A model generated the notes under the pieces. It was given only the letters and a program-made list of their open reading frames with translations. It made no database searches and was not told the origin of the DNA. 64,000 bases of DNA from Zelonia costaricensis (lineage: Eukaryota > Euglenozoa > Kinetoplastea > Trypanosomatida > Trypanosomatidae). Each line of letters opens with the position of its first letter. Positions within the stretch are counted from its first letter, which is position 1. The stretch covers positions 1-64,000 of the forward strand of contig JASAOO010003521.1 of NCBI GenBank assembly GCA_030849075.1. The letters run 5' to 3'. Positions 56,063 to 64,000 of this stretch are shown in pieces. A program made the position numbers and the translations under genes.

Positions 56063-59000
56063 CTAGAAGAGAAACGCGTAGCGCTCCTTCAGCACCGCAC
56101 AGCCCCGCGCACTGAGCAGCGGCGGCTGCGGGTACGCGTCCCTGGCCGACGTGGGCCCCGACGCATCCACCAAACCGAGCAGCCCCGCGTGCGCCGCCTC
56201 GACGTGGTGGGTGAGCTTCACCTCCTGCAGGTCCGCCAGCTCCGTCTCCGCGAAGCGCGGCCAGACCGGGGCACTCGGAGGCAGCTGCAGCGGCTGCTCC
56301 GCCTCCATCCACACAACCACGAGTGTCTTGAGCCAGTCGAGCAACAAGACAGCCGGCGCCGAGGACGGCAGCGGCGGCGACGGTGCGGTGGCGGCCGCCG
56401 CCGCAGAGGCCACGGCGTCGCTGCCCGTGTCCGCCGCCTTGGCAGCGTCAGAGGTGGGGAAGGGCGAGGCGTCGCGCGTGGGGAGCTGCGGGGTGGTGGC
56501 GGTGGCGGTGGTGCTGCTGCCGCTGGTGTTCGGCGTTGTGACGGCCGCGGAGGGGTCGCAGCCGGCGTCCAGCTTCAGCGACAGGCACGGCCCACCTGTG
56601 CCGGCGAGCAGCGCCGCCGCCACCGCGGCATCGGCCGCCGCGGACGCGGACGCGTCGTCGGGGTCTGCACTCGCTTGCTTCAGCTTGGCTTTGGTCCTGT
56701 CCGAGGTGCGCTGCCGTGCCGTGGCCTGCAGTGCCTGCTGCTGTGGCGAGAGCGCCGGCAGAACCTTGAAGTGCCGCACGCGCGCCGCCGCCGCCGACTT
56801 GTCGGTCGGGGCTGCCGGTGGTGGTGGTGGTGGTGCCTGGGACCGCAGCCGCTCCTTCTCCATCGACACAGCCAGCGCAATCGCCACGCACGCCTCCATC
56901 AGCGTTGGCAGGATCGCCTCGAGCGCGTCGCCGCACCGCTCGTAGGCGGAGCGCCGCTGCGGGTTGCGCTGCCGGCGCCGCGGTCGCAGCGGCCCAGCAG
57001 GGGAGGGTGGAGTGTGCGCGACAGCCGCCGAGGACGACGCCGGTGACTGCGCGGAGCCGGCCGAGTTGGGGGTTGCGTGCTGGTGATGCCTGAGCGCGTC
57101 ATAGAGGGCCTCGAGCGTCTCGGGGCTGCTGATGTCTGACGCCGCGAAGGCGTCGTCGTCAACGTCGGGTGACCCGCTGAAGCCCCCCAGCATGCCTGCC
57201 GACGATGTCGAGGCCTGCTGTGACTGCCGGCTGAGGTGAGCGCCGCCTGGCGGGTTGCGGTTCACGCACGCCGGCATCACCGCGCTGCTGCTGCTGCTGC
57301 TCGTGGTGGTGGTGGGAGTCGCTGGTGCGACTGCTGCCGAGGACGACGACACATCGGTGATGTTCGCCGCATTCATCACGATGTCGTGCAGCACAAACAG
57401 GTACCACAGTGCCTCGACGCAGTACACGTTGCTGTCGAGGACCGCGGCGTCGCCGGTGCCGGCCGACGGCATCGGCGGCTGGCGCGACTGCGCGGTGGCC
57501 ACGTACGCGACGCGCACCACCGCGTCGAGCAACACGCTGAGCAGGTGATGCATTGCCTCTCCGTACCGAATCGCGAACGCCATCCGCGTGGCCACCTCGT
57601 CGCGGCGCAGCCACCGCGCCGACAGCTCCGCCACCACGTTGACGCACTCCGAGGGTGGCGGTGACGTTGTCGACGTGAGCGTCGTCGCAGCGGAGAGAGA
57701 CGCGGGATCGGCGATCGCGTACGGGTTCAGCAGCGCCGTCCACTCCGACAGCAGCTCCGGCCGCAGGACGGCGAAGACGTGCCGGTGCTCGGTGCACTGC
57801 CGCGAGATCCACTGCGCGGACGGCGGGGGCAGGGGCACGGGGCCCACCGCCGCCGCCGCCGCCGCGTCTGCACGGGCGGGCTGGCTGCTGCTCGCCGTAG
57901 TAGCGCCTTGCGAGGGCTGAGGCGACGAGGACGACACGGACGGCGTCGTGCGACCGCCGGCGCTCTGAGCATCCGCCGCGCCGCCGCCGCCGCCGCCGCC
58001 TTCCCGCCGCCTTGCCTCCTCGCCCTGCTCCTCCTCGTTCCCTTTGGCATCATCCTCGGCGTCGCTGCTGTCGTCGCTGGAGGTTGTGACGCGGCTCTCA
58101 CCACTGCCGCTGCTGCTACTGCTGCTGCTGCTGCTGCCGCTGCGTCCCAGCTGCGCACTCGGCGCCCCTTCGTTGCCCCTCGTCTCCTCTACCCCCAGCT
58201 TGACGTCCGCCTCGTGGCGCGGCCGCTTGAGGTCGTGCAGCACCTCCGACTGAGCGGCACGCACATCCGCAGCGCCCTCCCCCTTCTCCGCCACATCGCC
58301 GCGGCTGTGCTTGCGGTGGCGGTGGCGGCGACGGCGCGCGGTGCGCACGATTGCGTCGGCACCGTCCTCCTCCCCACCCCCCGCATCCCCCGCGCCAACA
58401 CCACCACCACCTCCGGCGACAGCCGCGGATGCTCGACCGGCGGACATCAGCTCCGGTCGATGCAGACCGGCGAGGCTCTCCGGCCCCGCCCGCAGCGGCG
58501 GCGGCGGCACCCACGCGTAGGCGAGCCGCGCGCCTTCCATCTGGAAGGGCTGCGTGCGCCAACTCAGCAGTGTGTCGCCCTGCAGTAGCGAGTACAGCCG
58601 CCAGCGGTAGTAGAGCAGGCACGGGTGGTTGAACTTCTCGCCGAGGAAGGCAAAGGCGGAGTTGTGGCGGCGGCCCACCTCGCGGCGCACCACCTCCTCC
58701 TCCGTCGTCGGCCCGCCCTGCACCACGGCGCACGCGAGGAGGTCGAGCAGCGTCGACTGCTCCAGCGGCAGGTCCGCGGGCACGCGCAGCCGCGGCGCCT
58801 GCAGCGGCACGTCCAACCCTTCGGGCACCCGCGACGTGAACGGGGCGGCGGCGGAGACAGGGACGACAGCGAGCCCCGCACCACCGCCGTCTCCCAGCAC
58901 GCCGGCGCCACCCGCCATTGCCGAGGACGACGCCATCGCGGGCACGGGTGCGCCGTACGGCACGCGCGGCACCGCGTCTGGCAGCACCGGGGCATCGCCC

Positions 59001-59260
59001 AGCACGGCCGGCTGCGCGTACGCGACGGCGTCGGACGCGGCGGCGGCGGTGGTGGCGTTCTGGAACATCGTGACCGTGTCGCGTTCGAAGCCGACATCGC
59101 CGTGGTCGTCGGCGCCGTTGAGGTCATCAGCGCTGTCCTCGTGGACCGCTGCGCGGGGCGCGGGAAGGGTGGACCTTGCGTGAGGCGCGCCTCCCGTGGA
59201 GGCGTCGCCGCTGTGGTGGCCGGGTCGAAGTGCCGACGGCGGCGGTGTGGGACGCTGCAT
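56063..59260 (-). CDS. U2SURP/SR140-like protein with SURP module and CID-like region, 1065 residues
   Basis: Residues 172-227 are a SURP (SWAP) module: LLDLLACAVVQGGPTTEEEV, then SAFAFLGEKF and LYYRWRLYSLLQGD. The following SWRTQPFQMEG and VPPPPL continue the match to U2SURP/SR140, where SURP is followed by WRTEDF and RPPPL. After an acidic/Ser/Arg-rich linker (RVTTSSDDSSDAEDD), helices near residues 490-640 (ELLSEWTALLNP, DEVATRMAFAIRYGEAMHHL, LWYLFVLHDIVMNAAN) and later (YERCGDALEAILPTLMEA, LLDWLKTLVVVWMEAEQ) resemble the CID/RPR domain of the same family, broken by long inserts. SR140 binds the U2 snRNP region, and CIDs bind the RNA polymerase II tail. No RRM is visible, unlike human U2SURP. 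The start is the ATG at 59260. I am confident of SURP and fairly confident of CID. Confidence 0.88.
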   Translation of the reverse strand: MQRPTPPPSALRPGHHSGDASTGGAPHARSTLPAPRAAVHEDSADDLNGADDHGDVGFERDTVTMFQNATTAAAASDAVAYAQPAVLGDAPVLPDAVPRVPYGAPVPAMASSSAMAGGAGVLGDGGGAGLAVVPVSAAAPFTSRVPEGLDVPLQAPRLRVPADLPLEQSTLLDLLACAVVQGGPTTEEEVVRREVGRRHNSAFAFLGEKFNHPCLLYYRWRLYSLLQGDTLLSWRTQPFQMEGARLAYAWVPPPPLRAGPESLAGLHRPELMSAGRASAAVAGGGGGVGAGDAGGGEEDGADAIVRTARRRRHRHRKHSRGDVAEKGEGAADVRAAQSEVLHDLKRPRHEADVKLGVEETRGNEGAPSAQLGRSGSSSSSSSSSGSGESRVTTSSDDSSDAEDDAKGNEEEQGEEARRREGGGGGGGAADAQSAGGRTTPSVSSSSPQPSQGATTASSSQPARADAAAAAAVGPVPLPPPSAQWISRQCTEHRHVFAVLRPELLSEWTALLNPYAIADPASLSAATTLTSTTSPPPSECVNVVAELSARWLRRDEVATRMAFAIRYGEAMHHLLSVLLDAVVRVAYVATAQSRQPPMPSAGTGDAAVLDSNVYCVEALWYLFVLHDIVMNAANITDVSSSSAAVAPATPTTTTSSSSSSAVMPACVNRNPPGGAHLSRQSQQASTSSAGMLGGFSGSPDVDDDAFAASDISSPETLEALYDALRHHQHATPNSAGSAQSPASSSAAVAHTPPSPAGPLRPRRRQRNPQRRSAYERCGDALEAILPTLMEACVAIALAVSMEKERLRSQAPPPPPPAAPTDKSAAAARVRHFKVLPALSPQQQALQATARQRTSDRTKAKLKQASADPDDASASAAADAAVAAALLAGTGGPCLSLKLDAGCDPSAAVTTPNTSGSSTTATATTPQLPTRDASPFPTSDAAKAADTGSDAVASAAAAATAPSPPLPSSAPAVLLLDWLKTLVVVWMEAEQPLQLPPSAPVWPRFAETELADLQEVKLTHHVEAAHAGLLGLVDASGPTSARDAYPQPPLLSARGCAVLKERYAFLF

Positions 59261-59956
59261 TCGAAGCGCGTGTCGGTGCCGTGTGTGTGTGTGTGTGTGT
59301 GTGTGTTATCGTGCCTACGTGCTAACACAGTCTGCGTGTCTGCGCGACTGCGTTCTGATGTGGGGTTGCTGTGTTGGGATTCGCTTTCTTTGCTCGCCGT
59401 GGGTTCGCCTCGCGCCGCTTCAGCTGAAAGGCGCGGGACGAAGACGGAGATGGCGAGGACGAGAGGCAGGGGCTGGGACGGTGACGGACCCACACGCGAA
59501 GGAAGAGCAAGGTCGAGGAAGGGGAGGAGCATCGACGGGTTGACGTGTCGGTGGTGCATCGCGTGGGATGCGCCGATCGATGATAAGGAGGCCACTGCGG
59601 GGAGGGGGGGGGGGAGCGGGGGAAGCTGAAGCTTCGAGTTCTACAGTCGTGGACAGACAAGATCGACGTCCGTGTGCCCCACTCCACACACACACACACA
59701 CACCTGCGTAGGGCACCGTTCATCGTCCGCTACATACGCCCGCCCGCCCCCCTCGACATACACACAAGGGGACAGAGGGCCAGCGGTGGGAGAGCGACTT
59801 TAGCGCTGTGAGGCTTGAAGAGCACCGCGGACACTACAGCGTCAGCACATCAACGCACGCACAGACGAGCACCCGCGCGTGAGGAAGCCCATCCACGCAC
59901 ACAAACACAAACACACACACACACACACACACGGGGATCTGCAGGGCGGCGGTGCT
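59261..59956. other. Spacer between COG4 and the SURP-domain gene
   Basis: No gene seen. A GT run at 59283-59306 lies just upstream of the SURP gene's ATG. On the minus strand the nearest AGs are GTTAG and CGTAG near 59323-59315, without a good pyrimidine tract, so the acceptor is unclear. A G run lies at 59605-59618 and CA runs at 59684-59701 and 59910-59931. Confidence 0.65.
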
Positions 59957-62818
59957 TTACAGTGGCAGAGCCGTCACCGTCTCCTTGCGGAACTCGACGC
60001 GGGTGAGCAGCACCTTCTTCTTCTCCTCGGACGTCAGCGCCGTGTTGGCCGCCTCCTCCAGCGCGTCGGCGGGCTTGTCGGACAGCAGCAGCGTCGCCAT
60101 GAGACTCAGCGCGCTGAAGGCCTCACGAATGGGCGTCAGGTCATTCAGCGCCCGCTCCACGAAGAAGCCCCGCAATGCGCGGACATCCTTGTCGACCTGC
60201 AGCGCACCGAACAAGCTAAAGCGCTTCCGCAGCAGCACCCCGCTCGTCGCCTTCGCGGTCCGCCGCGCTATGGCGGCGAGCAGCACGTCGAACAACTTGG
60301 GGTCTGCGAGGTGCTGATGCAGGTACTGGAGACCGGCCCCGAGGTCCATCAAGCAGGCCTGCACCCACACATCGTTTAGTTCGTAGTGGTAGTACACCTC
60401 CTCCTTCATGTCGTACGAGATGGCCGCGAAGCGCTCCATGTGCGGCGGCAGCACGCTGTCGCAGCACACCTCCGCGAACGCCTCCAGCCACGCCGGGATC
60501 TGCTTGTCCTGCAGCGCCTTGCCCAGCACCCGCATATTGCTCGCCAGCTCGCGGAACCGCGTCACGTCGCGCGGGTTCGCGGCGAAGGTGGCCTCGCTTA
60601 GCTGCTGCAGCTCGTCCGCCATGCGCTGCAGGTACATTGCGCACTGCTGCGCTGCTCCGGTCCAGTGCAGCTCTTCCGGCGTGAGGAAGCCGCCGTGCTG
60701 AGCTGGGCGCCGGCGCGTACCCGTGTTGCCGGTCGCACCACCACCACCACCACCACCTCCACCGCTGCGTGGCGCCGCCGCAATCCCCGTGTGCGACTCG
60801 ATCTCGGGCAGCAGGCGCGACTGCACGACGTCCATGGCGGACATCACCACGGCGGAGCAGATTTGGGCCGACTTCGTGTTGGTCGCGCGGTGCAGCGCCA
60901 TGCGGAGCACGAAGAAGACGTCGTCCGGCAGCGTGACGCGGCCGTTGTGGGTGAAGAACCAGAGCGACGCCAGCTCCGCCGCCTCCGCCGCCGCCGCGGC
61001 CGACGACGGCGACGCGTTCGCGCCGCCTGCACCACCGGCGCCAACGCCCACGGCGCTGATCAGCTCGTCGGCGCTGCTGGTCGCGACGGAGTACAGGTTC
61101 TGCAGGCCGCTCATGAAGGCCGTCGCAGAGCCCGCGTTGGCGGCCACAGGGCCGCCGCCATGCGCGCCACCCGCCCCCGCGCCAGCGCCAGCGCCTGCGC
61201 CGACGCCGCCCTTGGCACCCGCTCCACCGGCGCCACGCCCACCAGTGCCGGCGCGAGCTGCCGCGGCGGCCGCCTCCTTCGCCGCATCGCGAATGGCGTG
61301 CAGCTGCAGGTCGATGGCCTGGTCGTACGCAATCGTGAAGTACGCGTTCTGAAGCGGCACATAGAAGGCGAGGATGTCCTGCATCGAGTTGAGCAGCGCG
61401 TTGTCGCGCGTGCGCCACATGCTGTCAGCGCCGCTCCCCGACCCCGCTGCCACCACTGCTGCAGCGGCGGCAGCGCTAGAGGCGGGCGCGGCGTCCGCAG
61501 CCGACGCATCGCCGCGCGTGCCGTCGACGCTCGAGACAGCCGCAGCAGCGGCCTTGAAGCGCTTCTCGTACTCCGACTGCTTCCGCTCAACGAAGGAGAG
61601 GTAGATGTGGCCACAGGAGACCATGTGGCTGATCTCCTCCAGAATCTGATCGGCGCGGCGGGCGCTCGCGACGACGGCGTTGGCGTTGGCGTTCGCCTGC
61701 GATGCCGGCGGGGGCGAAGCCGCACGCGAGGCGCCGGCGGAGGCTGAGCGGCCCTCCGAGCCAGGACCAGGACCAGCACCCGCCATCGCGGACGCCGGCG
61801 ATGATGACGAGGACGCCGCCGCGTGCTTCTCCAGCTGCGCCAGGGCCCCCTTGCGCCGCTCGATGAAGTCGCTCAGCACCGGCACGCACCGCGCCGTGGC
61901 TCGGCTGTGCAGCTCGGCCAGCAACGTCAGCGGCCCCTGCGAGCCGAAGGCCTCCCGCGTGAACTCCTCGTCGCTCTCGAACGCGGCGGCGACGGTGTCG
62001 AGGCACTGCGAGACGAGCGCGAGGTGCGACATGGCCACCTTCGCGGGGTCGTCCATCTTCTTCATCTCCGCGTCAATCAGCTTCGCCAAGGCGGCAATCG
62101 TGTGGTTGGCGATCCAGTCACCGTACAGCCGCGACGCCATCGCCGTGTCCCCGAGCTCGGCGAGCAGCCGCGTCAGCTTCATGATCGTGAGCTTGTCGTT
62201 CACCTGCACCGCCTCCTCCATCATGGACAGCAAGCGCGCTCGCACCTTCTCGCGGGCGTTGCGCATCACGTCGCTCATCAGCGCCCCGCTCGCAGCACCC
62301 GCGCCGCCACCGTCGGCGTCCGCTGCCGTCGGTTCGGCATCCCCGCCGGGCTTCACCTGGGCGGCAGCGGCGCCAGGTGACGCCGAGGTCAGCACGCGCT
62401 GCGCCGCCTCGTACGAGTGCAGCAGCTGCACCGTCTTCTCAATGTCGCCGGACTCCAGCACTGTCGACACCTGGGCGACGTCGCCCTCCATGGCCTTCAT
62501 GGCGTCGACAATGGCCCTCGTCTCCTGCACGCGCTGCAGCAGCGCGTCGAGTCGGCGCACGCGCTTCGAGCTTCGCTCCGCCAGCGACGCGTTGGCTGCC
62601 ACGGTCCGGGCGAGCCCGGCGCTGCGGTGGACGTACTGCGGCATGAGGCGGTACTGCACGTGCCCGATCTCCTGCAATGCGGCGTGCAGCTCGCCCTCGG
62701 CGTGGACGGCGTGGCGGATGTCGCCCAGCAGTGCATCGCGGCGCCGCACGCCATCGCGCACGCGCTGGAGCACGTGGTCGGTGCGCTCCTCCACGTTCTC
62801 GATGTGTCGCAGCAGCAT
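59957..62818 (-). CDS. COG4: COG4, subunit of the conserved oligomeric Golgi complex, 953 residues
   Basis: The N-terminus is helical (LLRHIENVEERTDHVLQRVR), followed by VNDKLTIMKLTRLLAELGD and ISHMVSCGHIYLSFVERKQS. The C-terminal half has the typical COG4 run NMRVLGKALQDKQIPAWLEA, PPHMERFAAISYDMKEEVYY, HYELNDVWVQACLMDL, GALQVDKDVRALRGFF and the terminal block LTSEEKKKVLLTRVEFRKET, which matches the end of COG4 (ALRIDFR). COG tethers vesicles within the Golgi for retrograde transport and glycosylation. At 953 residues it is longer than the usual 750-800, because of Ala/Gly/Ser-rich inserts near residues 330-380, 510-565 and 675-705. The first ATG is at 62818; on the transcript it is preceded directly by a run of ten G. 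Confidence 0.93.
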   Translation of the reverse strand: MLLRHIENVEERTDHVLQRVRDGVRRRDALLGDIRHAVHAEGELHAALQEIGHVQYRLMPQYVHRSAGLARTVAANASLAERSSKRVRRLDALLQRVQETRAIVDAMKAMEGDVAQVSTVLESGDIEKTVQLLHSYEAAQRVLTSASPGAAAAQVKPGGDAEPTAADADGGGAGAASGALMSDVMRNAREKVRARLLSMMEEAVQVNDKLTIMKLTRLLAELGDTAMASRLYGDWIANHTIAALAKLIDAEMKKMDDPAKVAMSHLALVSQCLDTVAAAFESDEEFTREAFGSQGPLTLLAELHSRATARCVPVLSDFIERRKGALAQLEKHAAASSSSSPASAMAGAGPGPGSEGRSASAGASRAASPPPASQANANANAVVASARRADQILEEISHMVSCGHIYLSFVERKQSEYEKRFKAAAAAVSSVDGTRGDASAADAAPASSAAAAAAVVAAGSGSGADSMWRTRDNALLNSMQDILAFYVPLQNAYFTIAYDQAIDLQLHAIRDAAKEAAAAAARAGTGGRGAGGAGAKGGVGAGAGAGAGAGGAHGGGPVAANAGSATAFMSGLQNLYSVATSSADELISAVGVGAGGAGGANASPSSAAAAAEAAELASLWFFTHNGRVTLPDDVFFVLRMALHRATNTKSAQICSAVVMSAMDVVQSRLLPEIESHTGIAAAPRSGGGGGGGGGATGNTGTRRRPAQHGGFLTPEELHWTGAAQQCAMYLQRMADELQQLSEATFAANPRDVTRFRELASNMRVLGKALQDKQIPAWLEAFAEVCCDSVLPPHMERFAAISYDMKEEVYYHYELNDVWVQACLMDLGAGLQYLHQHLADPKLFDVLLAAIARRTAKATSGVLLRKRFSLFGALQVDKDVRALRGFFVERALNDLTPIREAFSALSLMATLLLSDKPADALEEAANTALTSEEKKKVLLTRVEFRKETVTALPL

Positions 62819-63597
62819 CGCCCCCCCCCCTCCGCGTTCGCGCGTGCGTGGCTTGATGTCTAATACGTGTGTGTGTGTGTGTGTGTGTGTGTGCTTCGAT
62901 TGTGTTTGTGGCTGCTCGATGCCAGGAGTGGAGTGGACTGGAGTGAGGGGGTGCAAAGGGGAGCCGAGAGGGGGAGGACACGTCGAAGACGTCGAGGGCG
63001 GTTGCCTAGAAGACGACGCAACTGTCGATCGACGCACACACACGCACCCAAACACGCTCGGACAGACACAGGACACAGCCCCCACGTTCACCAAGCAAGA
63101 TCGTGTCGTGTGTGTAGAGGGGGGAGGGGTGACGGTACGGAGAGTGGGTGATCTCGTTGGTAGCAGAGCTGCCGGGCAGGAGGAGGGAGGGTGAGGCGCG
63201 TGTGTGTGTGTGTGCGTGTGTGTGTATGCGTGTTGGAGGGGGGAGGGCAGGAGAGGGCGGGAGAGTGCAGTCACGGCGCACCTGGAACACGCAGGTCTGC
63301 CTGCGGGGCGCTCCGCTATGGGCAAGTCTGAAGAGGGACACGGAAAACACACATGAGAGAGAGAGAGAGACTGAGGTCCGTGTGCGTGCGCGCGCTACTG
63401 CGCCGTGCCCTCGCCTTGCGGAGCACAGTCCACGTCGCGGCTTGGGATCTTCTTGTCGGTGGTGGTGTCTGTAGGCCTCTTGGGTTTGCCACGGTGATGG
63501 GCAAAGGGGGCGAGGGGGAGAGCCGTGGCACCTCGCTGAAGCTTCACCGACGCACCCCCCCCCCCACACACACGCGGAGGTCTGCGGCTCGTCCTCT
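62819..63597. other. Spacer between the partial gene and COG4
   Basis: No gene seen. A C run (62821-62830), which is poly-G in the transcript, lies two bases before the COG4 ATG. GT runs lie at 62867-62892 and 63200-63224 and a GA run at 63355-63371. Possible COG4 acceptors on the minus strand are TATTAG (62861-62860) and ATCAAG (62853-62852), neither with a good pyrimidine tract nearby. The right-hand part is the 3' UTR of the partial gene. Confidence 0.65.
62867..62892. repeat. GT microsatellite
   Basis: An uninterrupted GT run 49 bases upstream of the COG4 ATG, reading as CA on the transcript. Confidence 0.9.
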
Positions 63598-64000
63598 TTA
63601 CAGGGTGATGCGGCCGAACTGCGAGGTGGCGGCGAGCTGCGCCATGATGCAGGCGAGCGAGGGCGGCATGCTGATCTTCGCGTACGTGCCGCGCCGCAGC
63701 GCCGCGGCGCCGTCCCGGCACCCCTCGCCCTCGGCGCACTCGACGAGGAAGCCCCACAGCGGGCGCAGGACGGCGGCATCGCTGGCGAAGAGGGCCGCCG
63801 CGCGACCGCCATCCTCGCCGGCGGTCTTTCGCTGCTTCTTGCGTGGGGCGCGTGTGCCGTTGCCGTTCGCGTGCGAGGCGACTGGGCCGCTTCCGCCTCC
63901 GCCGCCGCCGTCCTCCGCATCCGCGTCGCTGCTGTCCTCGTGTCCCCCGCTGCCGTCTTCGTCCTCGTCCTCGTCTTCACCGCGGCGCCGACGCCGCCCA
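63598..64000 (-). CDS. C-terminal part of an unidentified protein (5' end beyond the window)
   Basis: An open frame enters from the right edge and ends at TAA (63600-63598), giving 133 complete codons and no ATG that could start a long protein. It begins with an Arg run and an acidic run (RRRRRGEDEDEDEDG), passes a Gly/Asp/Ser stretch and a nuclear-localisation-like segment (RAPRKKQRKTAGED). It ends in a folded-looking tail: ALFASDAAVLRPLWGFLVEC and ISMPPSLACIMAQLAATSQF, then GRITL. The codon bias, strand and tail look like a real gene. The charged runs suggest a nuclear protein, but I do not recognise the family. Confidence 0.75.
   Translation of the reverse strand, partial: GRRRRRGEDEDEDEDGSGGHEDSSDADAEDGGGGGGSGPVASHANGNGTRAPRKKQRKTAGEDGGRAAALFASDAAVLRPLWGFLVECAEGEGCRDGAAALRRGTYAKISMPPSLACIMAQLAATSQFGRITL

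Noticed and set aside
1..64000. tRNA, rRNA, snRNA or transposon remnants
   Set aside because: I scanned the spacers for tRNA arms, known small-RNA boxes and reverse-transcriptase or transposase motifs and recognised none; a tRNAscan or Infernal run could still find something missed by eye.

Overview
This window looks like nuclear DNA of a kinetoplastid flagellate, most probably of the Leishmaniinae (Leishmania, Leptomonas, Crithidia group). It carries eleven complete protein genes plus one that runs off the right edge. All are intronless and all lie on the minus strand. They are separated by 0.5-1.8 kb spacers full of GT/CA microsatellites and purine runs, which read as pyrimidine tracts on the coding strand. 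The DNA is very GC-rich, and the proteins are unusually long and full of Ala, Gly, Pro, Ser, Gln and Arg runs. This is the layout of a single polycistronic transcription unit read right to left. Its mRNAs would be separated by spliced-leader trans-splicing at pyrimidine-tract/AG sites. No promoter, strand switch, RNA gene, CRISPR array or transposon was seen.

Layout in transcription order (right to left): C-terminus of an unknown acidic/basic nuclear-looking protein (63598-64000); COG4 of the Golgi tethering complex (59957-62818); a U2SURP/SR140-like protein with a SURP module and a CID-like region (56063-59260); a mostly disordered protein with one candidate ubiquitin-like domain (52431-55523); a kinesin-9 family motor most like KIF6/KIF9B (47096-50956); a giant ankyrin-repeat protein (39228-45911); a leucine-rich-repeat protein with an N-myristoylation-type N-terminus (34718-37915); mitochondrial type I nitroreductase (32393-33439); a 3343-residue low-complexity protein (21119-31150); sideroflexin (19471-20511); a 2996-residue protein with about 46 sperm-tail PG-rich repeats (8762-17752); and a 1949-residue Pro/Gly/Ser-rich protein (1153-7002).

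The genes do not form one pathway, as is normal for a kinetoplastid transcription unit. There is a flagellar flavour from the kinesin-9 and the PG-rich repeat protein, a mitochondrial pair (nitroreductase, sideroflexin), a Golgi gene and an RNA-processing gene. For several genes the open frame continues upstream of the first ATG through CA-repeat spacer DNA. I started each at the first ATG with a plausible AG acceptor just upstream; sideroflexin is the exception, because its frame also has earlier ATGs in spacer-like sequence.

I found no clear new enzymatic or defence system. The best leads are the huge PG-rich repeat protein with Cys clusters in its head, a recurring short Lys/hydrophobic motif in the 1949-residue protein, the candidate ubiquitin-like domain, the SR140-like protein without a visible RRM, two perfect inverted repeats in untranslated DNA, and a diverged tandem duplication split by an unresolved base just upstream of the 1949-residue gene.
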